Shown: piece after piece, positions 35,597 to 43,285 of the stretch
Position numbering within the stretch: position 1 is the first letter of the stretch
Layout of the letters: each line of letters opens with the position of its first letter
Source of the DNA: JABDCI01 sp964475835
GTDB lineage: Bacteria; Verrucomicrobiota; Verrucomicrobiia; JABWAM01
Reading direction: 5' to 3'
DNA: 64,000 nucleotides
Assembly: GCA_964475835.1 (NCBI GenBank)
Contig: CAYYYL010000013.1
Location: 1 to 64,000, forward strand
Position numbers and translations under genes: made by a program
The notes under the pieces: generated by a model
The model's database searches: none
What the model saw: the letters and a program-made list of their open reading frames with translations, nothing else
What the model was told of the DNA's origin: nothing

Positions 35597-36828
35597 CGAT
35601 CACACTCCCCCATCACGAAATCGAAACTCCCAAGAATCGACACCGTATCGCTGAGGAGATTGCCCCGAAGCAGGTGGGGCAGGACGGAAAGATTGCAGAA
35701 AGAGGGCGCGCGAATTTTGAGTCTGTGCGGAACGCCACCGCCCTTGCTATGGATGTAAAATCCAAGCTGCCCCTTCGGATTTTCCGCTTCGAAATAGACT
35801 TCACCAGCCGGCGCGTCGAACCCCTCCGTCACGAGAATGAACTGATGGATCAATTCCTCCATTTTCGTCAAAACCTTCTCCTTCGGCGGGAGAACCACTT
35901 TGTTCTCCGTCACCCGAAAGGGACCCGATGGCATGTTGGCGATGCACTGTTTCAAAATCTTCAGGCTCTGGCGCATCTCTTCGATGCGAACAAGATAACG
36001 ATCGTAGCAATCCCCCACGGAACCCACGGGAATATCGAAATCCAGCTCCGGATAGCAGAGATAAGGCTGGTTTTTTCGCAAATCGAAGGCCACACCAGAC
36101 CCGCGAAGATTCGGTCCGGTCACCCCATAGTCGATGGCATCTTTTTTGCTCAGAACGCCGATGTTGCGCGTCCGGTTCACAAAAATTGGATTGCGCGTCA
36201 GAAGCTTGTCCACCTCATCAATGGCCTGCCAGCATTCGGGAATGAATTTCTGAACCGCGGACAACCATCCCTCAGGCATATCGCGACTCAGACCGCCAAT
36301 GCGCGTGTAGGAGGTGGTGAAACGCGCACCGCTCAGAGCCTCCACCAGATTGTAAATCGTTTCACGCTGGGTGAAGGTGTAAAGGAAGACCGTCATCGCC
36401 CCCGTATCCATCGCAAAGGCGCCAAGCCCCAGAAGATGGGCCGAGATGCGTGCGAGCTCGCAACACATGACACGGATATATTGGCAACGGGGAGGGAGTT
36501 TGTCGTGAATTCCAAGGAGTTTCTCAACCGCAAGGGCGTAGGCGACGTTATTGGCGATTGGAGCGAGGTAGTCGAGACGGTCCGTGTACGGAATGAACTG
36601 CGTGTACGTCATGTTCTCCGCAATCTTCTCGTCGCCCCGATGAAGGTAGCCGATGTCCGGCACGGCGCGGGTGATCACCTCCCCGTCCAGCTCCACCACA
36701 ATACGGAGCACCCCGTGCGTGCTGGGATGGGATGGCCCCATGTTCAGAACCATGTGCTCGGTCGACATGTCACCGTGGCGGGGGGCACGTCCAACACTAT
36801 CGGGAATTTCAATTTCAGTCGTGGGCAT
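35593..36828 (-). CDS. nuoD: NADH-quinone oxidoreductase subunit D
   Basis: 49-kDa subunit of complex I forming part of the quinone site, 411 residues, normal length. Signatures: NMGPSHPSTHGVLRIVVELD, PDIGYLHRGDEKIAENMTYT, ARFTTSYTRIGGLSRDMPEG and the C-terminal DTVSILGSFDFVMGECDR. It is separated from nuoC/E and, by about 32 kb, from nuoF. Its neighbours (hisB, pspC) are not respiratory. Confidence 0.97.
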   Translation of the reverse strand: MPTTEIEIPDSVGRAPRHGDMSTEHMVLNMGPSHPSTHGVLRIVVELDGEVITRAVPDIGYLHRGDEKIAENMTYTQFIPYTDRLDYLAPIANNVAYALAVEKLLGIHDKLPPRCQYIRVMCCELARISAHLLGLGAFAMDTGAMTVFLYTFTQRETIYNLVEALSGARFTTSYTRIGGLSRDMPEGWLSAVQKFIPECWQAIDEVDKLLTRNPIFVNRTRNIGVLSKKDAIDYGVTGPNLRGSGVAFDLRKNQPYLCYPELDFDIPVGSVGDCYDRYLVRIEEMRQSLKILKQCIANMPSGPFRVTENKVVLPPKEKVLTKMEELIHQFILVTEGFDAPAGEVYFEAENPKGQLGFYIHSKGGGVPHRLKIRAPSFCNLSVLPHLLRGNLLSDTVSILGSFDFVMGECDR

Positions 36829-36966
36829 GAGTCTTAAAAAAATGAAATTAAGGGCGCGGGTCTAAAAAAACAATCTTTCCTTTTCGGGTGGAGAGTTGGA
36901 CCAACAATACCCTGCAAAAGGAACAAGGGAGAGCACGAACCCAGGGAGATTCTGAAGGCCGAGAAA

Positions 36967-36991
36967 TCGAATTTCTTTTCCTGAAATTCGA
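36967..36991. other. hairpin between hisB and nuoD
   Basis: TCGAATTTC (36967-36975), 7-base loop, GAAATTCGA (36983-36991), a perfect 9-bp stem with no T-run on the minus strand. It may be a processing or attenuation structure in the 202-bp gap; alternatively it carries no function. Confidence 0.4.
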
Positions 36992-37030
36992 CTCTCCGTA
37001 GCTTCGTGCCCTCCGGGGGATCGTTCCGGT

Positions 37031-37621
37031 CTACAGTTTCCCCTTCGTGCTGGGCACGCCTTTGACGCGTGGATCGCGCGTCTTCGCCATGTCGAGCGCC
37101 TTCGCCAGGCCTTTGAATATCGCTTCCACGATGTGATGCGGTTCATCCCCGTACAACAATTCGATATGAAGGTTGCACTGCGCGGCATTGGCGAAACCCT
37201 GCATGAATTCGCGAATCAGGCCGATGTCAAAATCCCGGATGCGCTTTTTGACGGATTTCACACGGTAAACCAAGTATGGCCGACCGCTGAAATCAAGGGC
37301 CACCCGCGCAAGGCATTCGTCCATCGGAAGAATGGAAAAGCCATACCGCACGATCCCTTTTTTGTCGCCCAGGGCTTTGCGAACAGTCTCGCCTAAAGCG
37401 ATACCTAAATCCTCCACGAGGTGGTGATAATCAACTTCCAGATCCCCCCTAGCTTTTACTGTAAGATCACACAAGGAGTGGCGGCCAAGAAGGTCGAGCA
37501 TGTGATCGAGGAAGGGAACCCCCGTCCGGGCAGACGTCTTACCGGATCCATCCAGGTTGATCTGAAGGGAGATCTGGGTTTCGCGGGTGTTTCGGACAAG
37601 GGAGGCACGTCGAGCGCTCAT
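37031..37621 (-). CDS. hisB: imidazoleglycerol-phosphate dehydratase
   Basis: Histidine biosynthesis, dehydrating imidazole glycerol phosphate to imidazole acetol phosphate. 196 residues, monofunctional type without a phosphatase domain. The metal-binding signatures GVPFLDHMLDLLGRH, DYHHLVEDLGIALGE and DEPHHIVEAIFKGL are present. Start at MSARRASLVRNTRETQ; the upstream ATG at 37660 adds 13 non-conserved residues. No other his gene is adjacent. Confidence 0.97.
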   Translation of the reverse strand: MSARRASLVRNTRETQISLQINLDGSGKTSARTGVPFLDHMLDLLGRHSLCDLTVKARGDLEVDYHHLVEDLGIALGETVRKALGDKKGIVRYGFSILPMDECLARVALDFSGRPYLVYRVKSVKKRIRDFDIGLIREFMQGFANAAQCNLHIELLYGDEPHHIVEAIFKGLAKALDMAKTRDPRVKGVPSTKGKL

Positions 37622-37789
37622 GGATTTCCCCAGCATAACATGGCGGCATGGCGGGGTCAAAAGGATTGCCGTCTTTTAGATCTAACAATCTGCGGAAAAA
37701 GTGGGAACGGTCTCATTCGTAGATCTTCCGACTGACTGAAAACGAGCAAAATGGTCCCAACCACCTCACATGGCAGCAAGAACAGGGTG

Positions 37790-38545
37790 TTAGTAATCGA
37801 CTCGGATCTGGCTTTCCCGCAACTGTCCCTTACTCACGGCTTCAACATGCTCGTCCACAAAAAGGACGGCACTGCGTCCTGCATGTCGATAGCGTGGATT
37901 GCCGACAAAGAGATCACCATCCTGATCGGGACCGGGGTCGATGGGTTGATTCGCCGATTCTCGCACGCCGAGGTTTGTGACGCCCGGTATATTCACCAGA
38001 CCGACACAGGAGTACCCGTAACTGTCCTGCGTGGCATCCATGCCCAGAACCAAACGGCCCGGACGATCCCCTTTACCGTAAGGTCGGAGGGGAGGCGCCC
38101 CGGGATCGGAACGATCCACACAAATCATAGGATGAAGCCCGTAGTTCCAAAGGGGATCCACACTGGTGCGGATTTTTCGGGACGGGCAAGCCACGGATAG
38201 CCCCACGGTAACCGTCGTCACCGCGAGACTTTTCAAACGAGATCCAACCTTCCCTGCCTCACCCGCAGAAGTCATCCCCAACTGCCTGTTCAGAATAAAT
38301 TCCACGCTCCTTCCTCCCTCCGAATAAGAAGGGGGAAAGTACCCCTCCTCGGACCCGTATAAAGAAATCGCCATTCCGATTTGCTTGAGATTGGACATGC
38401 AATCGGCAAGACGCGCCTCCTCACGGGAACGCTGAAGAAGCGGGGTCAAAAGCGACGCCAGAACTGCCGCCACTGCCAGGACAAAAAAAACCTCCACAAG
38501 GGTTACCCCAAGCACCCGACGCGAAACTGGAGGAAAATCACGCAT
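37790..38545 (-). CDS. type II secretion pseudopilin-like protein
   Basis: 251-residue protein with a class III signal peptide: cleavage expected after Gly in RRVLG, followed by VTLVEVFFVLAVAAVLASLL including the Glu at +5. A helical stalk (LADCMSNLKQIGMAISLYGS) leads to a C-terminal domain with a H-X-G, HAGRSAVLFVDEHVEAVS tail like the PVC DUF1559-type pseudopilins. No pilus or T2SS genes lie nearby, so this is a lone minor pilin-like gene. Confidence 0.82.
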   Translation of the reverse strand: MRDFPPVSRRVLGVTLVEVFFVLAVAAVLASLLTPLLQRSREEARLADCMSNLKQIGMAISLYGSEEGYFPPSYSEGGRSVEFILNRQLGMTSAGEAGKVGSRLKSLAVTTVTVGLSVACPSRKIRTSVDPLWNYGLHPMICVDRSDPGAPPLRPYGKGDRPGRLVLGMDATQDSYGYSCVGLVNIPGVTNLGVRESANQPIDPGPDQDGDLFVGNPRYRHAGRSAVLFVDEHVEAVSKGQLRESQIRVDY

Positions 38546-38990
38546 GGGCTATCCATCACAGCAAAGGAAGTCCTCTTGCCGTGAAGCATGTCAATGTAAT
38601 CTTATTACTCCCACCCTGCAAGCCTGAGTTACCAACTTTCCTCGTGTCTTGTGAAATATTTCACAATCTTATTGCCGCATCCACAGGCATGCAGCTATTT
38701 ATCGAGAAGCAACGTCCGTTAGAGACTCACACATTATAAATGTGGGTGACGCAAAAGGCTGTTTTGGCCGAACCCAGGGCGACGAGGCAGAAGAATCCCC
38801 AAATACGGGCTTTGACTGCCGGATCACCGTTGGACTCGGCCCAAAGAGCCACACCCAAAGGATTGCGACCTTTAACCCGTGTGCAGCGTTTTGCTCGCAA
38901 GGCAGGATCCCGTGTGCATATTGCCTTGCGAGCGGTTCGCCACGCAGGCAGAATTCGCAGCACCCCCATTCTAATTTTGAGATAGCTTCT
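38546..38990. other. long leader/intergenic region upstream of the ferredoxin gene
   Basis: 445 bp without a convincing gene, between the divergent pilin-like and ferredoxin genes. It holds an AT-rich stretch near 38590-38670, a perfect 12-bp inverted repeat at 38893-38933, and an open frame whose end (about 38920-38950) reads LASGSPRRQ, like the start of Maf proteins. Transcription of the respiratory operon presumably starts here. Confidence 0.5.
38893..38933 (+). promoter_or_regulatory. 12-bp perfect hairpin in the respiratory operon leader
   Basis: GCTCGCAAGGCA (38893-38904) and TGCCTTGCGAGC (38922-38933) with a 17-base loop, about 57 bp upstream of the ferredoxin ATG. No T-run follows, so a terminator is unlikely; an mRNA structure or protein site is possible. 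Confidence 0.5.
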
Positions 38991-39491
38991 ATGGCATACT
39001 TCATTACCGACACTTGTATCAGCTGTGGAGTGTGTGAGCAGAAGTGTCCAACCGACACCATCGAAGGGGGAAAGAAGGTTACCTTTCAGATTCATCCTGA
39101 AGGTTGCATCGAATGTGGGGTTTGCGCCATTTTTTGTCCCGTCTCGTGCATACAAAATCCTGAAGGAACGCTTGTCGGGCGCGTGAATCCCAAGGAGATT
39201 CCGAAGGCCACGGTGATCGCTGACAACTGCACCGCGTGCGAATATTGCGTCGATATCTGCCCTTTTGATTGCATTACCCTGGAACCGGATGCCAGAACCC
39301 CCCATCTGCATTACAAAATTGCGGTGGTGAATGAAAAAACGTGTGTGAGCTGTCGCTTGTGCGAGATCGTGTGCGACAAGGATGCAATCTACGTTCCCGA
39401 ACCTGTGACGAATCTCGCCGCGATGCTTCCCCAGCAAGTCAAACGGGAGCCGGTGACCGATCATCAGGTAGTGCCTGCAAAGGCGGCGTGA
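38991..39491 (+). CDS. ferredoxin-like protein with four [4Fe-4S] motifs
   Basis: 166-residue iron-sulfur protein with four CXXCXXCXXXC motifs: Cys9-19, Cys39-49, Cys80-90 and Cys118-128 (the last followed by Asp instead of Pro). It looks like two fused 2[4Fe-4S] ferredoxin units separated by about 30 residues and probably passes electrons in the cytoplasm. It is the first gene of the bc-type operon, 7 bp before the HEAT-repeat gene, so it may interact with that complex. Start MAYFITDTC fits the family. Confidence 0.88.
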   Translation: MAYFITDTCISCGVCEQKCPTDTIEGGKKVTFQIHPEGCIECGVCAIFCPVSCIQNPEGTLVGRVNPKEIPKATVIADNCTACEYCVDICPFDCITLEPDARTPHLHYKIAVVNEKTCVSCRLCEIVCDKDAIYVPEPVTNLAAMLPQQVKREPVTDHQVVPAKAA

Positions 39492-39498
39492 CCCGGTT

Positions 39499-40539
39499 AT
39501 GAATGAGACATCCTCCAACCCGGCCAAGGGGCCGAATTTGCCCGGCATTGTTCCCGTCGGCGGGAATCCCGCTCCCGGTCCCATCGAACCGGTCAACCCC
39601 CTGATCCGCCTGGCAGCCCAGTTTTTCCTCATCCCGATGGCCATCGTCATTTTCTGCGTCTTCCTGATTTTCGTATTCCGATGGCTGACTTGGGAAAAAC
39701 AGGATCTCTCCACCTATGTCTCCGCGCTTTCAAGCACAACACGCTCCCCCTCTCAAAAGGAACAGGATGCCCTCAAGATGTTGAGCTACATCCAGGAGTC
39801 GAAGCGCTGGCAGAGCATTTACGATGTCACCGAACAGCTCCGCCTGAACCGGGCGAAGTTTCTTCAGGACAATCCGGACTTTCCTCAAAAAGTGGCACGC
39901 CTTTTCCGTGAGACCGCGGGGGATGACCGCCGGGTGCGCCAGTACCTGGCCCAGGTTCTTGGACTTGTGGGAGGGCCCGAGGTGGTTCCCGTCCTCGCTC
40001 AATCCCTTCAGGAGAGCGACTCCGACACCGCCATTCATGCCATGGTGGCGCTGGGTCGAATCGGTGATCCCAGCTGCATCCCCGCCCTTCTTGAAGCGTC
40101 CCACTCCCCGGATCGCGGCATCCGTCAGACTGCCGTTTTTGTTCTCGGAAATTTTCATGAGATCTCCGCCACCGCCCGTTGCGCGGAAGCCGTCAACGAT
40201 CCCGACCTCCTGGTCCAGTGGAACGCCGCCTTTGGACTGGCGAGGCAGGGGGATGCCCGGGCGGTTCCGATCCTGGAACGGTTCCTCGATCAGGACTACG
40301 TGGAGCGGAGCACTCGCGACTATACTCCGACGGTCTCACCGAACTCCGAAAAATCCACCCCTCTTTCCCCCTTTCACCCGGATCGGCTGGAGCAGTACCG
40401 GGCCACTGCGGTCCGATTGCTCGGACAGTTTCCTGATCCGCACATTCAAAAAGAATTGCAGAGCGCGGCGGACGGTGACAAACAATTGAAGGTACGCCAG
40501 GCTGCGATCGAAGCATTGAAGATGGCGGCCACAAAATAA
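39499..40539 (+). CDS. membrane-anchored HEAT-repeat protein of the bc operon
   Basis: 346-residue protein: a Pro/Gly-rich N-terminus, one hydrophobic helix (about 36-57, LIPMAIVIFCVFLIFVFRWL), then a domain with PBS-lyase/HEAT-like repeats (GLVGGPEVVPVLAQSL, ALGRIGDPSCIPALLEAS, FGLARQGDARAVPILERF). No cofactor motif is seen. The place between ferredoxin and Rieske genes suggests an assembly factor or accessory subunit of the complex; this is inference. Confidence 0.8.
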   Translation: MNETSSNPAKGPNLPGIVPVGGNPAPGPIEPVNPLIRLAAQFFLIPMAIVIFCVFLIFVFRWLTWEKQDLSTYVSALSSTTRSPSQKEQDALKMLSYIQESKRWQSIYDVTEQLRLNRAKFLQDNPDFPQKVARLFRETAGDDRRVRQYLAQVLGLVGGPEVVPVLAQSLQESDSDTAIHAMVALGRIGDPSCIPALLEASHSPDRGIRQTAVFVLGNFHEISATARCAEAVNDPDLLVQWNAAFGLARQGDARAVPILERFLDQDYVERSTRDYTPTVSPNSEKSTPLSPFHPDRLEQYRATAVRLLGQFPDPHIQKELQSAADGDKQLKVRQAAIEALKMAATK

Positions 40540-40571
40540 GGAATCGACACGCAACGCTCCTTCACCTCACG

Positions 40572-41174
40572 ATGGATTTTATGGCAGAGCACCCGAAAAA
40601 GGAATCTACAGGCACGGATGTCCGTGCAGAAGCGATTGCACGACTAAAAGCCCAGGGCGTCTGGAACAGCCCCATGGACCGCCGAAGGTTTTTTTCCACC
40701 GCCGCCGCGGGTTGGGCTCTCTTTGCCGCCGGATTTGGAGGTCTTGCCGCCATGCTCGGAGCCTTCATGGCGCCCAGGGTTGATTTCGGCAAGGCGCAGA
40801 CCTTTCGCGCCGGTCCCCCCGACAAATACCCCCCAAATTCCGTGAGCGAGGAATACAAAAGCTCTCAACGCGCCTGGATTGTGCGAGACGGCGAGAAACT
40901 CTTCGCTCTCTCCACCGTCTGCACCCACCTCGGATGCACACCAAACTGGGAGCCCAACGAAATCAAATTCAAATGCCCATGCCACGGAAGCGGTTTCTTT
41001 GGCCCCCGTCCCGGGGTGGAGGCAGGAGTCAATTTCGAAGGTCCCGCTCCACGCCCCCTTGAACGCTACAAGGTCAGCCTGACCGACGACGGACAGATCC
41101 TCGTCGACAAGAGTCAGAAATTCCTCGCCGAGAAGGGAGAATGGTCCAACCCGGAAAGTTTCATCACATGCTGA
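40572..41174 (+). CDS. Rieske [2Fe-2S] protein of a bc-type complex
   Basis: 200-residue Rieske protein. Ligands Cys117/His119 and Cys135/His138 occur in CTHLGC and CPCHGSGF, with Cys122 and Cys137 for the disulfide. A twin-arginine-like N-terminus (MDRRRFFSTAAAG) and one hydrophobic helix (about 43-66) indicate Tat-dependent export and membrane anchoring. It receives electrons from quinol at the cytochrome b Qo site. It is followed by the two cytochrome b halves. Confidence 0.95.
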   Translation: MDFMAEHPKKESTGTDVRAEAIARLKAQGVWNSPMDRRRFFSTAAAGWALFAAGFGGLAAMLGAFMAPRVDFGKAQTFRAGPPDKYPPNSVSEEYKSSQRAWIVRDGEKLFALSTVCTHLGCTPNWEPNEIKFKCPCHGSGFFGPRPGVEAGVNFEGPAPRPLERYKVSLTDDGQILVDKSQKFLAEKGEWSNPESFITC

Positions 41175-41234
41175 CGGCTCATTCTGCTTGAAGCCCGCGA
41201 CTCAAAGGTTTTAGCTCTCACCTTCCCTTTCCTT

Positions 41235-42014
41235 ATGTTCGACAAACTCAAAGAGAACATTTTCGAGTCCCAGATCAAGAAATCGATCTTCCGCGTCGGC
41301 ATTCCAAACACCGATCGCAAGCGGGTCCTCATCGTGCTGGGCAATGTGTTCCTCCACCTCCACCCGACAAAGGCACGCACCAGCGGCGTCAAACTCCGCT
41401 ACACGTGGTGCGCAGGCGGCCTGAGCTTTTTCCTGTTCCTTGTCCTCACCCTTACCGGCGTGCTCTTGATGTTCTACTACCGGCCCGCAGTGGAATACGC
41501 CTACACCGACATGGTGGACATCCGTGAACAGGTCCCCTTCGGCATCATGCGCGAAATGCACCGCTGGAGTGCCCACGCCATGGTGATCATGGTGATGTTG
41601 CACATGTTTCGAGTCTTCATGACCGGCAGCTATAAGCCGCCGCGCGAGTTCAATTGGGTCATCGGTGTCATCCTCCTCGTTCTCACCTTCCTTCTCTCAT
41701 TCACGGGTTATCTTCTCCCATGGGATCAGCTCGCCATTTGGGCCATCACCGTGGGGTCCAACATGGCCAAGGCGACCCCCTTCCTCGGAGCCGGTGGTCC
41801 GGGCGCCGAATTTTTGCAACTTGGTGGAATCCCGCTGATCCATCCGGGTGACGACGCCCGCTTCCTCCTGATTGGCGCCAAGGAGCTCGGGGGTATCACC
41901 CTCAACCGTTTCTACGTGTTGCATTGCATCTTTATCCCCCTGGTGGCCGTTATTTTCATGGCGGTTCACTTCTGGCGGATTCGCAAGGACGGCGGCATCT
42001 CGGGTCCGATGTGA
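41235..42014 (+). CDS. petB: cytochrome b N-terminal half (b6/PetB-like)
   Basis: 259-residue four-helix cytochrome b, b6-type. Haem b ligands are His109/His123 (MHRWSA and LHMFRV, 14 apart) and His230/His245 (LHCIF and VHFWR, 15 apart). Cys59 in YTWCAGG aligns with the b6 cysteine that binds haem c_i covalently. Compared with b6 it has a longer N-terminus and an inserted glycine-rich loop (about 175-215). The symbol denotes the family only. Confidence 0.93.
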   Translation: MFDKLKENIFESQIKKSIFRVGIPNTDRKRVLIVLGNVFLHLHPTKARTSGVKLRYTWCAGGLSFFLFLVLTLTGVLLMFYYRPAVEYAYTDMVDIREQVPFGIMREMHRWSAHAMVIMVMLHMFRVFMTGSYKPPREFNWVIGVILLVLTFLLSFTGYLLPWDQLAIWAITVGSNMAKATPFLGAGGPGAEFLQLGGIPLIHPGDDARFLLIGAKELGGITLNRFYVLHCIFIPLVAVIFMAVHFWRIRKDGGISGPM

Positions 42015-42034
42015 TCTTCAACCCTCCCTGACAC

Positions 42035-43264
42035 ATGCTCGATCAGATCAAACAAGGCATTGACTACATCAGCGACCCGAAGTTCTCCTTCACGCTCTTT
42101 TCCATATTTTTCCTCTGGGCCCTCTTCCAGCGAAAGATCTGGACGAAGCAGGGAACGATCCTCGCGATGTTCGGCATCTCGGCAGGGCTTTTCGTGGCAC
42201 TCCTCGATCACAACTTCGCCACCACCCTGCTGAAACCCGACAATGCCCCGATCTTTCTGATGATCTTCATCTTCGGGTTCTGCCTCTGGATCGCCATGAC
42301 GCAGGCGCACAACAACGACCGGCGCATGGAGGAAAAACTCCCCCCTCTGGAAAAGGAGACGAGCGATCAAAAAACATGGGTTTGGCCTGATCTGGTCTAC
42401 ATCGAATTCCTTTGCATGATTTTGACGACCGTCTTTCTGGTCGTCTGGTCCCTCGTCGTCCGTGCCCCACTTGAGGAACCCGCCAATCCCGGCAACACCC
42501 CCAATCCCTCAAAGGCCCCATGGTACTTTCTCGGCCTTCAGGAACTGCTGGTTTATTTTGACCCCTGGTTCGCAGGGGTCGTGATGCCGAGCATCATCGT
42601 CATCGGACTCATGGCCATTCCTTACATCGACACAAATCCCAAGGGCAACGGCTACTACTCTTTCAAAGATCGCCGGGTCTCCATCATCACCTTCATGGTG
42701 GGATTCATGATCTTCTGGAACTTTTTGATCGTGATCGGCACCGTTCTCCGCGGACCGGGCTGGAACTTCTATGGTCCGTTCGAGGAATGGAATCCTCACA
42801 AGGTCGTCGCCCTGACCAACGTCAACCTCTCGGAATACGTCTGGGTGAAATGGCTCTACCCTTTCGGGAAATGGATTCATAGCGACTGGTTGAGCCAGGG
42901 ACTCCCTTCCACCAACAACCATCTTTTTCCCATCGTCCCGACGTGGGAGGCCTTTTACAATGTGTGCAATGTGATCAAAAAGGAATTCCTAGGCATTCTC
43001 TTTCTGATGTGGTGGTTTCTCTACCTGCCGGGCCGGCTTGCAAAGGGCACGACAGGATGTTTGATGGAACGGATCGGCTTCGGAAGATACCGTATTGGAA
43101 AACTCTTTGAGGCAACACGCCAGCTCTATCTCAACCAGGGATTTGCGCGGTACGCGGTCACCATCCTCCTGTTTCTCACGATGGCCACGGTGCCCATGAA
43201 AATGTACCTGCGCTGGACCATCAATCTGAAATACATCGTGGACACGCCATGGATTAAATTTTAA
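42035..43264 (+). CDS. petD: cytochrome b C-terminal half (subunit IV/PetD-like), extended
   Basis: 409-residue membrane protein with a subunit-IV-type core (about 125-260): WPDLVYIEFLCMILTTVFLV, then PNPSKAPWYFLGLQELLVYF where the Qo motif PEWY reads APWY, and MAIPYIDTNPKGNGYYSF. Two or three additional helices precede the core and at least two follow, so it is over twice the length of classical PetD (about 160). The APWY variant is known from several menaquinol-using bacteria. Confidence 0.9.
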   Translation: MLDQIKQGIDYISDPKFSFTLFSIFFLWALFQRKIWTKQGTILAMFGISAGLFVALLDHNFATTLLKPDNAPIFLMIFIFGFCLWIAMTQAHNNDRRMEEKLPPLEKETSDQKTWVWPDLVYIEFLCMILTTVFLVVWSLVVRAPLEEPANPGNTPNPSKAPWYFLGLQELLVYFDPWFAGVVMPSIIVIGLMAIPYIDTNPKGNGYYSFKDRRVSIITFMVGFMIFWNFLIVIGTVLRGPGWNFYGPFEEWNPHKVVALTNVNLSEYVWVKWLYPFGKWIHSDWLSQGLPSTNNHLFPIVPTWEAFYNVCNVIKKEFLGILFLMWWFLYLPGRLAKGTTGCLMERIGFGRYRIGKLFEATRQLYLNQGFARYAVTILLFLTMATVPMKMYLRWTINLKYIVDTPWIKF

Positions 43265-43285
43265 CCGGCGTTTCCCTCCCCGACC

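Noticed and set aside
35674..36837. 387-codon open frame on the plus strand opposite nuoD
   Set aside because: Antisense to a full-length conserved nuoD; composition is that of a shadow frame.
38727..39713. 328-codon minus-strand frame across the ferredoxin gene
   Set aside because: The ferredoxin with sixteen correctly spaced cysteines occupies the opposite strand; the minus frame has no signature.
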